NCBI RefSeq assembly: GCF_013410565.1
Contig: NZ_JACCFO010000001.1
Span: 3,906,001-3,970,000, forward strand
Length of the DNA stretch: 64,000 nt
Direction: 5' to 3'
DNA from: Streptomonospora nanhaiensis
Lineage (GTDB): Bacteria > Actinomycetota > Actinomycetes > Streptosporangiales > Streptosporangiaceae
The notes below the pieces were generated by a model that made no database searches, was not told the origin of the DNA, and was given only the letters and a program-made list of their open reading frames with translations. A program made the position numbers and the translations under genes. This document shows positions 55,307-62,760 of the stretch, piece after piece. Position 1 is the stretch's first letter. The number at the start of each line of letters is the position of its first letter.

Positions 55307-56494
55307 ATGACCACACAGCCCCAGTCCCTCGCCGGCCGCGACCGGGCCGCAACCGCCGACCGGATCACCTCGGTGGCCCTGTCCCGCGTGGACCTGCCGC
55401 TGGCCACGCCGATCAGCGACGCCAAGGTGCTCACGGGCCGGCAGAAGCCCCTCACCTCGGTGTCGATGCTGTTCGCCGAGATCCGCACCGAGGAGGGGTG
55501 GGAGGGGGTCGGCTACACCTACTCCAAGCGGGCCGGCGGGCCGGGCCAGTACGCCCACGCCCGGGAGGTCGCGCCCGAGCTGATCGGCGAGGACCCCAGC
55601 GACATCCAGCGGCTGTGGACCAAGCTGGTGTGGGCGGGCGCGTCGGTGGGGCGCAGCGGCCTGGCCACGCAGGCGATCGCGGCGATCGACATCGCCCTGT
55701 GGGACCTCAAGGCCAAGCGGGCCGGGCTGCCGCTGGCCAAACTGCTGGGCGCCCACCGCGACGCGGTCCAGTGCTACAACACCTCGGGCGGCTTCCTGTC
55801 GACGCCGCTGGAGCAGGTCGTGGAGAACACCCGCGCGGCGCGGGCGGCGGGTATCGGCGGGATCAAGATCAAGGTCGGCCACCCCGACAACCGCGAGGAC
55901 CTGCGGCGCGTCGCCGCCGTGCGGGAGGAGCTGGGCGACTTCCCGCTGATGGTGGACGCCAACCAGCAGTGGAACCGCAGCACGGCCGTGCGGATGGGGC
56001 GCACGCTGGAGGAGTTCGACCTGGTGTGGATCGAGGAGCCGCTCGACGCCTACGACGCGGAGGGGCACGCGGCCCTGGCGCGTGAGCTGGCGACGCCGAT
56101 CGCCACGGGCGAGATGCTGACGAGCGCCCGGGAGCACGAGGACCTGATCCGGATCGGGGCGGTGGACTTCATGCAGCCCGACGCCCCGCGCGTCGGCGGG
56201 GTGACGCCGTTCCTCAGCATCATGGAAAGCGGCAGGCGGGCGGGGGTGCGGATGGCCCCGCACTTCGCGATGGAGATTCACGTCCACCTGGCGGCGGCCT
56301 ACGAGATCGACCCGTGGGTGGAGCACTTCGACTGGCTCCAGCCGCTGTTCAACGAGCGCCTGACGATCGCCGACGGCCGCATGCACATCCCGGACCGGCC
56401 GGGGCTCGGCTGCACGATCAGCGAGCAGGCCAGGGAGTGGACGGCGCAAAGCGTGAGAGTGGACGCCGACGGGCTGACCGACCTGAAGGTGTAG
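55307..56494 (+). CDS. Galactarate/L-talarate-type dehydratase (enolase superfamily)
   Basis: Mandelate-racemase subgroup enzyme of 395 residues. It has the acid/base pair K187-x-K189 (GIKIKVGH), metal ligands D217, E243 and E269 (VDANQQW, WIEEPLD, ATGEML), and the second base H319 (APHFAMEIHVHL). This KxK plus His set is that of L-talarate/galactarate dehydratases, which give 5-dehydro-4-deoxyglucarate. The next upstream gene consumes that product, which supports the call. The precise aldarate used is not certain. Confidence 0.85.
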   Translation: MTTQPQSLAGRDRAATADRITSVALSRVDLPLATPISDAKVLTGRQKPLTSVSMLFAEIRTEEGWEGVGYTYSKRAGGPGQYAHAREVAPELIGEDPSDIQRLWTKLVWAGASVGRSGLATQAIAAIDIALWDLKAKRAGLPLAKLLGAHRDAVQCYNTSGGFLSTPLEQVVENTRAARAAGIGGIKIKVGHPDNREDLRRVAAVREELGDFPLMVDANQQWNRSTAVRMGRTLEEFDLVWIEEPLDAYDAEGHAALARELATPIATGEMLTSAREHEDLIRIGAVDFMQPDAPRVGGVTPFLSIMESGRRAGVRMAPHFAMEIHVHLAAAYEIDPWVEHFDWLQPLFNERLTIADGRMHIPDRPGLGCTISEQAREWTAQSVRVDADGLTDLKV

Positions 56495-56513
56495 CGGAGA
56501 AGAAGGCAGGAAG

Positions 56514-56557
56514 GCAGTGCCCGGCGCCGCCCGAAGGGCGAGGGTGCCGGGCACTGC
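56514..56557 (+). terminator. Terminator after the aldarate dehydratase
   Basis: A 12-bp perfect stem (56514-56525 with 56546-56557, GCAGTGCCCGGC) encloses a smaller GCCC/GGGC hairpin, starting 20 bases after the stop. Confidence 0.8.
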
Positions 56558-56574
56558 ATGTTGCATGTGATGGC

Positions 56575-56661
56575 GGAGGATCCCCGCTGCGCGGGGAGCA
56601 CTCGCGAGGTCCGGGAGATTTCCCGGACCTAGGAGGTCCATCCCCGCGCGTGGGAGAACAC
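56575..56661. CRISPR. Two-repeat type I-E-like CRISPR remnant
   Basis: Two 27-base repeat-like units (56575-56601, ending GCGGGGAGCAC; and 56635-56661, starting GGTCCATCCCCGCGCGTG) flank a 33-base spacer (56602-56634). The 60-base period and the sequences resemble actinobacterial type I-E repeats with small deletions; the two units agree at 17 of 27 positions. No cas genes are near. The spacer is itself a hairpin (GGTCCGGGA/TCCCGGACC), so a terminator origin cannot be excluded. Confidence 0.4.
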
Positions 56662-56776
56662 CCTAAATGACCTGGAACGCTATCCGGCCCTTGCTCCGTT
56701 TTCAGCCACTTCTGTGATTCGACTGGACGCCCCGCAGGGCAGGCTTGCGGGCGCCGCCCACCGCTCCCTCCGCCGG

Positions 56777-57697
56777 TCAGTCCTGCCCCGCCGGGGCCGT
56801 GGCCACCGCTCGGGCGGTGCGTCCGCCGGTTCCCGTGTCCGGGCGCTCGGCCGGGGATTCGGCACGCTCTTCCCGTTCCCCATCCCCTACCGCGCCGAAC
56901 CTCGCCAGTACCTCGCCGGTCTCGCGGTCGGTCACGGCCGCGCGGACCGCCGGGCGGCGGCCCTCCACCGGGATCGCGAAGACGACGTCGACGTCCCGGC
57001 CGTCGCGGCGGCCCGCGAACGCGGCCAGGCTCCAGCAGCCCTGCCGCCACACGTCCTCGGGATCGTCGGCGACCACCAGGCCCGCGTTCGTCCGCCACAC
57101 GTCACTCGCGCGCAGCCGGGCCAGCGCCGTGGAGACCGGCACCTCCCGCACCTCGCACGGGGTGCCGCTGAGCGCCCGCTTCCGCAGTTCCACCAGTTCG
57201 GGCGAGAGCGCGGCCAGCAGCGCCACCTCCACCACCAGCACCGCGCCATGGCCGAGCGTCGGCGCGGCCACCACCCCGGCGCCCGTCGCCGGGAGTTCCA
57301 CGGTCACCCCGGCCGCCACCGCCAGCAGCGCCCCGCGCGTGATGCTGCGCCAGTCGACCGGGGTGGTGCTCAGCGAGCCGAAGCAGCCGCACCCCATGTC
57401 CGGGGCCGTGCGGCGCAGCACCACGAGCGCGACCGCCGCCCCGGCGAACAGGGCGGCGACGGCCCCGCGCGCGAGGCCGCCCGGCAGGCCCGGCAGCACC
57501 ATCACCGCGACCGCCAGCACGCCCTCGGCGGCGCCGTTGGCCAGCGTGGCCGGCCGGCGCCAGCGCGGCGGAAGCAGGACCGCCGGGCCCTGCCCGCGCC
57601 GCGACCGGTCGGCGGACTTCGCCAGCGCCCCCAGCAGCAGCAACACCGCCAGCAGCGGCAGCTGCACCTCGCGGATCACCTCGGTCATCGCGCTCAT
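56777..57697 (-). CDS. MauE/DoxX-like redox membrane protein
   Basis: A 306-residue integral membrane protein. The first 190 residues have about six helices of the MauE/DoxX-like fold, with a Cys pair in DMGCGCFGSL that fits a redox function in disulfide exchange. The C-terminal 110 residues are soluble and end in an Ala/Thr-rich tail. MauE proteins help fold Cys-rich partners; the Cys-rich gene 75 bases upstream is a likely partner. ATG 57697 is used; a second ATG lies nine bases downstream. Confidence 0.75.
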   Translation of the reverse strand: MSAMTEVIREVQLPLLAVLLLLGALAKSADRSRRGQGPAVLLPPRWRRPATLANGAAEGVLAVAVMVLPGLPGGLARGAVAALFAGAAVALVVLRRTAPDMGCGCFGSLSTTPVDWRSITRGALLAVAAGVTVELPATGAGVVAAPTLGHGAVLVVEVALLAALSPELVELRKRALSGTPCEVREVPVSTALARLRASDVWRTNAGLVVADDPEDVWRQGCWSLAAFAGRRDGRDVDVVFAIPVEGRRPAVRAAVTDRETGEVLARFGAVGDGEREERAESPAERPDTGTGGRTARAVATAPAGQD

Positions 57698-57772
57698 CGC
57701 ATCGCTCTCTCGGACATCGCGGTCATCCCCCCGGCACCGCCCGCTTCGTTCCCCCCGCACCGCCCATCACCG

Positions 57773-58861
57773 TCAGCCCACCACCATGGTCGCGTTGAAG
57801 CATCCGGACTCCGGGCGTCCGCCCAGGGCCAGGAAGCTCATCAGGGTGAGGTGGGCCAGGCGGCCCTGGGCGCCGTTGTCGCACACCGCGCAGACGTCGC
57901 AGAAGTGCGCCGCCGCCGCGCCGCACTCCACCACCGGGAGCGCGGCGACGGCACCGGTGCAGTCGTTGCGCAGGGTGAACGTCGTGCCGATCGACATCAG
58001 CGGCAGGTGGAGGCAGCTCTCGGGGCGGTCGCAGCCGTCGTGGCCGCTCGCGGCGTCCAGCGCCGGGTAGGCGGCGCCGCGCAGGTCGCTGTGCGGATCG
58101 GGGCGGGATCGGTCGGCGGCGGTGCCGTCCCGCCCACCATCGGCGCCGGGGCCGGGAGCGGGTACGGGGTCGTACCAGGCGACCGTGCCCGACAGCCGGA
58201 CGCCCCCGGCCGCGCGCTCGGCCGCCGACCGCCGGGGCGCGGGTGGGCGCGGCGGGGCGTCCCACACGGGGAAGGGCGGCTGGGTGGTGACCGGCAGGGT
58301 CGCGTGGAACGCGCCGTCCTCCCACACGCCCACCGCGTCGAAGAGGTAACCGGGTTCGAGCACGGGGTGCCGCACGCCGATCCGCCCGGAGTAGCGGTAG
58401 GGCACCACCACCTCGCGGCGGGGCCGGCCGTGGCCGGCGTCGATCTCCAGGGTGTCGCCGGACCGGGCGGCGATGACGCCGGTGGCCCGGCCGAGCCGGA
58501 CCCACACGCGCTCGGCGACCCACCCGCCGGGGCGGCAGCGGACGACGACGTCGTCGCCGACCCGCACCGCCGAGACCCCGGCCTCGCGGCCGCACCAGAA
58601 CGTGGTGGCGGCCTCGAAGAGCAGGCGGTCCTCGCCCTGGGCGGTGGCCACGACAAGCAGGTGCGGGGTGACGTCGAGGACGGTGCCGCGCACGAGGGCG
58701 GCGGGAGGTTCGGCGTACGCGGGGGCGGCGCGCCCGCCCAGTACGGCGGCGGCCAGCCGCCGCCGATCGGCCGTCCGCTCCCGCATCCGCCCTCCCGGTG
58801 CCGCCGGTTCCGCTCGGCCGGTGCCCGCGCCCGCCGAGTGCGGTCCCCGCCTCTCCTCCAT
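57773..58861 (-). CDS. Cys-rich exported-type protein of unknown function
   Basis: A 362-residue protein not recognised by family. It has an Arg-rich N-terminus, a beta-rich region (VRGTVLDVTPHLLVVATAQG; WCGREAGVSAVRVGDDVVVR) and a C-terminal Cys-rich block: HDGCDRPESCLHL, RNDCTGAV, VVECGAAAAHFCDVCAVCDN and ESGCFNATM. Ten or so Cys suggest several disulfides or metal centres. GGGAGG lies five bases before ATG 58861. The stop is 75 bases upstream of the MauE-like gene in the same direction. Confidence 0.65.
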   Translation of the reverse strand: MEERRGPHSAGAGTGRAEPAAPGGRMRERTADRRRLAAAVLGGRAAPAYAEPPAALVRGTVLDVTPHLLVVATAQGEDRLLFEAATTFWCGREAGVSAVRVGDDVVVRCRPGGWVAERVWVRLGRATGVIAARSGDTLEIDAGHGRPRREVVVPYRYSGRIGVRHPVLEPGYLFDAVGVWEDGAFHATLPVTTQPPFPVWDAPPRPPAPRRSAAERAAGGVRLSGTVAWYDPVPAPGPGADGGRDGTAADRSRPDPHSDLRGAAYPALDAASGHDGCDRPESCLHLPLMSIGTTFTLRNDCTGAVAALPVVECGAAAAHFCDVCAVCDNGAQGRLAHLTLMSFLALGGRPESGCFNATMVVG

Positions 58862-59102
58862 TGTCGCCTCCCTGACCTGCCCGGCGGCACCACACGCCGC
58901 ACCGGACCGCCCGCGTTACGCCGGTGTTTCGCGGGAGTGACGCCCTTCACGCCCAAGCCGCGACAAACCATTGCGGCGTGTTACCGATGAAGAACCTTCC
59001 GTAAACAGCATTGATCAATGTCCGTACCGGTCGCACGCTCGTCATTACGGTCGGTGATGACAAACCGGACCGAATCGGCTCCGCTCTGCGAAGGGAACTC
59101 CT

Positions 59103-59357
59103 ATGGACACCACCGCCACCACGGCTTCCGCCGGCGGCACCGCCGTCACCACCACCGCCGCCGCCGGGTCCCGGCGGCGCGCCGCGCTCGCCCGCGCCGC
59201 CACGCTCGCGGCCGCCGTGCCGGCCCTGGTGCTGGCGCTGTCCGCGCCGGCGAGCGCGGCCGAGCTCGCGCCCATCGCCGCGGCCGCCGACGGCCTCGTG
59301 GCCGCCGTCTCAGAGCAGCTCGCGATCAGTTCCACGCTGGCGGGGCTGGGGCTGTGA
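59103..59357 (+). CDS. Small secreted peptide
   Basis: An 84-residue protein with a Thr/Ala-rich N-terminus, a signal peptide (RRRAALARAATLAAAVPALV then LALSAPASA-A) and a 32-residue mature end (ELAPIAAAADGLVAAVSEQL). It contains no Cys. AAGGGAAC lies before ATG 59103. It is divergent from the Cys-rich/MauE pair, sharing a 240-bp promoter region. Function unknown; such small exported peptides can be structural or signalling. Confidence 0.65.
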   Translation: MDTTATTASAGGTAVTTTAAAGSRRRAALARAATLAAAVPALVLALSAPASAAELAPIAAAADGLVAAVSEQLAISSTLAGLGL

Positions 59358-59681
59358 CCCCGGAGGGCGCCGCCCACCGCTGAGAACGCGGCGGGCACCC
59401 CGGGGCGCAGGGGTGCCCGCCGTCCGCGTGCGCGGGGCGCGGGCACGGTCCGGCGGGCGGCGCGTCCGGACCCGGCGAAACACCCGGGCCCCGCCTCGGC
59501 CCGGTGCGCGGAGGCCCGTCCACCAGGGCGTTGAACGTCCGGTTTGTGCAGAGATGGTCGTGTACAGAAGTCGCGATTACCCCCTGCGTGCCAGAGTGAA
59601 AGTCACGAGGGCGATGTGATCGGGGGTGCCCTCCGGGGCCGCACCCGACCGGGGCCGCCCACGAGCCGGGTCGGTGATCGC
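59358..59681. other. Intergenic region before the sigma factor
   Basis: 324 bases with no supported gene. The last 65 bases could belong to the sigma factor if translation starts at GTG 59616 (GAGGG five bases before). A GCGGGCACCCC/GGGGTGCCCGC-type inverted repeat near 59390-59421 may end the small-peptide transcript. Confidence 0.45.
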
Positions 59682-60200
59682 GTGACGGGAACAGTACGCA
59701 GGTCGAGGTACGACGAGTTCTCCGCCTATGTCAGCAGCAGGGGGCCCGCGCTGCTGCGGATGGCGCGCTCGCTGGCCAACAACTCCTCCGACGCCGAGGA
59801 CCTGCTGCAGGCCGCCCTGGTCAAGACCTTCTTCGCGTGGGACCGGATCACCAGCCCCAGCGCCCGCGACGGCTACGTGCGCCGCGCCATGGTCAACACC
59901 CAGATCTCGGAGTGGCGCCGCCAGCGCGTCGCCGTCTACCCCACCGACCAGATCCCCGACCAGCGGGTCGACGACCCCTCGTGGAAGACCGACCTCGCCG
60001 ACACCGTGCACCGCGCGATCGTCCGGCTCCCCGAGCGCCAGCGCACGGTGGTGGTACTGCGCTACTACGAGGACCTGACCGAGGCCCAGATCGCCCGCCG
60101 CCTGGGCGTCACCATCGGCACGGTCAAGAGCACGATCTCCCGCGCGGCCGCCAAACTCCGCGAGGACGCCGACCTCGCCATCGACCGGGCGACGACCTGA
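59682..60200 (+). CDS. SigE-family ECF RNA polymerase sigma factor
   Basis: A 172-residue extracytoplasmic-function sigma factor of the actinobacterial SigE-like subfamily. Region 2 reads EFSAYVSSRGPALLRMARSL with DAEDLLQAALVKTFFAW; region 4 reads LPERQRTVVVLRYYEDLT then ARRLGVTIGTVKSTISRAAA. There is no anti-sigma gene beside it. GTG 59682 gives the family's usual first residues; GTG 59616 is a possible longer start. Its target promoter is unknown. Confidence 0.9.
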   Translation: MTGTVRRSRYDEFSAYVSSRGPALLRMARSLANNSSDAEDLLQAALVKTFFAWDRITSPSARDGYVRRAMVNTQISEWRRQRVAVYPTDQIPDQRVDDPSWKTDLADTVHRAIVRLPERQRTVVVLRYYEDLTEAQIARRLGVTIGTVKSTISRAAAKLREDADLAIDRATT

Positions 60201-60263
60201 GGCCCGCGCGCCGGGATTCGTTTTGCGCGGGACACCTCGGCATCGGTACCCTTAACGCAGCCA

Positions 60264-60352
60264 GGAGGATTCGCCTAGTCCGGTCTATGGCGCCGCACTG
60301 CTAATGCGGTTAGGGAGCAATCCCTTCCGGGGTTCAAATCCCCGATCCTCCG
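60264..60352 (+). tRNA. tRNA-Ser (GCT)
   Basis: An 89-base class II tRNA: acceptor GGAGGAT/ATCCTCC, anticodon stem CCGCA-CTGCTAA-TGCGG with anticodon GCT, long variable arm, T-arm CGGGG-TTCAAAT-CCCCG. Discriminator G at 60352. Confidence 0.96.
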
Positions 60353-60360
60353 CAGGCCAG

Positions 60361-60391
60361 AAGGGGTCCGTCGCATCGCGGCGGGCCCCTT
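60361..60391 (+). terminator. Terminator after tRNA-Ser
   Basis: A 14-bp stem with a few G-T pairs (60361-60374 with 60378-60391) follows the tRNA, with TTCGCG after it. Confidence 0.7.
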
Positions 60392-60418
60392 TCGCGTGGC
60401 CGGCGCCGCCCCCGGGAG

Positions 60419-61177
60419 TCAGGTGGCGGCGGGCACGCGGGCGCCGATGGTGTGGGCGGCGCGGCGGGCGTCGGCGGGCAGGGGGGTGTCGGCGACGTCC
60501 CGCAGGGACGGCGTGGCTCCGCTGAGGCCCAGCGAGCCCAGGGGGCGGCCGGCGGTGTCGGTGATCAGGGCGGCCACGGCGGTGGTGCCGATCTGGCGTT
60601 CGTCGACCGAGACCGCGTAGCCGTTCTCCCGTACGCGCCGCAGGTCGGCGCGGACGGCCTCGGTGTCGAGGAGGGTGCCGTCGGCCAGCGCGACCGGTGC
60701 CAGGCGGGCCGCGACCGCGTCCGGGTCCTCGTCGGCCAGGAGGACCTTGCCCGCGGCACCGGGGTACAGCGGCAGCCGCTCGCCGATGGGCAGCGAGTAG
60801 TGGGGGCGCCGCCCGCCCTCCACACGGTCGATCAGCACCCGGGTGTCCTGCACCCGCACGTACAGCGAGGCGGTCAGTCCGGTGGTGGTGGCGACCTCCT
60901 CCAGGACGGGGCGGGCCACCAGGCGCAGCGGGCTCGTGGTGGCGAACGCGTGGGCGGTGGACAGGGCCGCGGGGCCGGCGGTGTAGCCGTTGGCGTGGCG
61001 GCTGGCGTAGCCGTGCTCGGTGAGGACGCCGACCAGGCGCTGGGTGGTGGCCACGTGCAGGCCGGCGCGCTGGGCGAGGTCGGTCAGCCGCAGCGGCCGC
61101 TGGGCGAGTTCCAGGACCTTGAGCACGTCGAGGGCGCGGTGGACGGAGCGCATCGGGCTGTTGCCGGTCGTGGTCAC
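60419..61177 (-). CDS. IclR-family transcriptional regulator
   Basis: A 252-residue regulator. The winged helix (SVHRALDVLKVLELAQRPLR, DLAQRAGLHVATTQRLVGVL) is followed by the IclR effector domain (PIGERLPLYPGAAGKVLLAD, ENGYAVSVDERQIGTTAVAA). Such proteins sense small acids. It is divergent from the dehydrogenase-RraA fusion and TRAP permease genes, which it probably controls through the AT-rich interval. GTG 61177 start. Confidence 0.92.
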   Translation of the reverse strand: MTTTGNSPMRSVHRALDVLKVLELAQRPLRLTDLAQRAGLHVATTQRLVGVLTEHGYASRHANGYTAGPAALSTAHAFATTSPLRLVARPVLEEVATTTGLTASLYVRVQDTRVLIDRVEGGRRPHYSLPIGERLPLYPGAAGKVLLADEDPDAVAARLAPVALADGTLLDTEAVRADLRRVRENGYAVSVDERQIGTTAVAALITDTAGRPLGSLGLSGATPSLRDVADTPLPADARRAAHTIGARVPAAT

Positions 61178-61199
61178 GCGGCCTCCTGGGTGGGCATGC

Positions 61200-61326
61200 C
61201 ACGAAATCTATCACTGTATGAGAAGTTTCCTCATTTCTTCCCACTCCTCTTGACCGATATTCACACTGTGATGAACACTCTCATTAAATGCATGTTTCTA
61301 TCATAGAGTGATAATCGGGTGGGCTG
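61200..61326. promoter_or_regulatory. AT-rich divergent control region with palindromes
   Basis: This interval is far less GC-rich than the rest. It has TCACA-C-TGTGA, a perfect palindrome (61261-61271), and a TATCACT / AGTGATA pair (61209-61215 and 61307-61313) that frames both promoters. A TAGAGT and a GATAAT -10-like box precede ATG 61327. IclR binding is inferred from position only. Confidence 0.55.
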
Positions 61327-62688
61327 ATGAGGATCGCAGTACTGGGACTGGGCGAAGCCGGCACGATCTACGCGGCGGGATTCGCCGCGGCCGGTGCCGC
61401 CGTCGCCGGGTTCGACCCGGCGCAGGCGCCCACGCCTGAGGGCGTCGACCGGGCCGCGAGCACCGCCGAGGCCGTGCGGGGCGCGGACCTGGTGATCAGC
61501 CTGGTCACCGCGGCCCACGCGGTCAACGCGGCGGCCGAGGCCGCCCCCCACCTGGGGCCCGCCGCCCTCTACGCCGACCTCAACGCGGCGTCGCCGCGGC
61601 TCAAGCAGGAGGTCGCCGCGGCCCTGGGCGAGGCCGCCGCCCGCTACGCCGACGTCGCCGTCATCGGCTCGGTGCCCAAGTTCGGCCCCCGCACCGCGCT
61701 CGTGGTCTCCGGCGCCGCCGCCGACGAGGTGGCGGAGCGGTTCCGCGCGCTGGGCGCGCCCGTGGACGCGATCGGCGGCGTCCCCGGCGACGCCTCGCGC
61801 CGCAAGATCCTGCGGACCGTGTTCATGAAGGGGCTCGGCGCGGTGATCACCGAGGCCGTGGACGCGGGCGCCGCGGCCGGCGAGACGGAGTGGGTGCGGG
61901 CGCAGATCGCCGCCGAACTCGCCGGAGGCGAGCAGGCGCTGGACCGGCTCGACCGGGGGACGCGCAAGCACGCGCTGCGCCGCGCCCACGAGTCCGAGGC
62001 CGCCGCCGACCTCCTCGCCTCGCTCGGTGTCGCGCCCCTGGTCACCGCGGGGACCGCCGACCGGCACCGCGCCTTCACCCGCACCGCCCCCCGCGACCTG
62101 ACCGCGCTGCTCGACGCCTACGCCCAGGTGCCCACGGCCGCCATCGGCGACGCCCGCGAACGCCTCGGCGTCGTCCACCCCCGCGTGCGCGCCATGTGGC
62201 CCGGGGCCCGTGTCGCCGGCCGCGCCCTGACCGTCCTGTGCCGCCCCGGCGACAACAAGGGCATCCACCAGGCCCTCACCGCGGCCGGGCCCGGCGACGT
62301 GATCGTGGTCGACGGCGGCGGCGACGCCTCCCGCGCCCTCATCGGCGAACTGATCGCGCACCGCGCCGTCAACCGGGGCGTGCGCGGCATGGTGATCGAC
62401 GGCGCCGTGCGCGACGTGGGCGCCCTGCGGGAGGCGGGATTCCCGGTGTGGGCCGTGGGCACCTCGCCGGCGGGCCCCTACAAGTCCGGCCCCTACCGCG
62501 TCGGCGCCGACGTCTCGGTCGGCGGCGTGGTGGTGCACCGCGGCGACATCGTGGTCGCCGACTCCGACGGCGTGGTCGTCGTGCCCGCCGCCGAGGCCGA
62601 ACGCTCCCTCGCCGGCGCGCGCGCCGTGCTCGACGACGAGGCCGCCCGCTACCAGGCCATCCTCGCCGAGCGCGCCGACCGGCCCTGA
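61327..62688 (+). CDS. Fusion: beta-hydroxyacid dehydrogenase-like plus RraA/HMG aldolase
   Basis: A 453-residue two-domain protein. Residues 1 to about 250 are a 3-hydroxyisobutyrate/6-phosphogluconate dehydrogenase-like part: Rossmann MRIAVLGLGEAGTIYAAGFA, then a DUF1932-type segment (ASRRKILRTVFMKGLGAVI). Residues about 265-453 are RraA-like, as in 4-hydroxy-4-methyl-2-oxoglutarate aldolase: AAIGDARERLG, GPGDVIVVDGGGD, GVRGMVIDGAVRD and GDIVVADSDGVVVVP. Such fusion would link an oxidation with a retro-aldol or decarboxylation in acid breakdown. The TRAP permease downstream may import the substrate. Confidence 0.88.
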   Translation: MRIAVLGLGEAGTIYAAGFAAAGAAVAGFDPAQAPTPEGVDRAASTAEAVRGADLVISLVTAAHAVNAAAEAAPHLGPAALYADLNAASPRLKQEVAAALGEAAARYADVAVIGSVPKFGPRTALVVSGAAADEVAERFRALGAPVDAIGGVPGDASRRKILRTVFMKGLGAVITEAVDAGAAAGETEWVRAQIAAELAGGEQALDRLDRGTRKHALRRAHESEAAADLLASLGVAPLVTAGTADRHRAFTRTAPRDLTALLDAYAQVPTAAIGDARERLGVVHPRVRAMWPGARVAGRALTVLCRPGDNKGIHQALTAAGPGDVIVVDGGGDASRALIGELIAHRAVNRGVRGMVIDGAVRDVGALREAGFPVWAVGTSPAGPYKSGPYRVGADVSVGGVVVHRGDIVVADSDGVVVVPAAEAERSLAGARAVLDDEAARYQAILAERADRP

Positions 62689-62760
62689 CACCTCCGCGCG
62701 CGGGCCTCCGCGCCCCCGCCCCCCGTCCGCCCCGCCCACCCGCTGAACAGGGGAATCCCC

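Noticed and set aside
56514-56557. An additional CRISPR repeat
   Set aside because: It is a perfect inverted repeat directly after a stop codon and does not match the other units, so it is read as a terminator.
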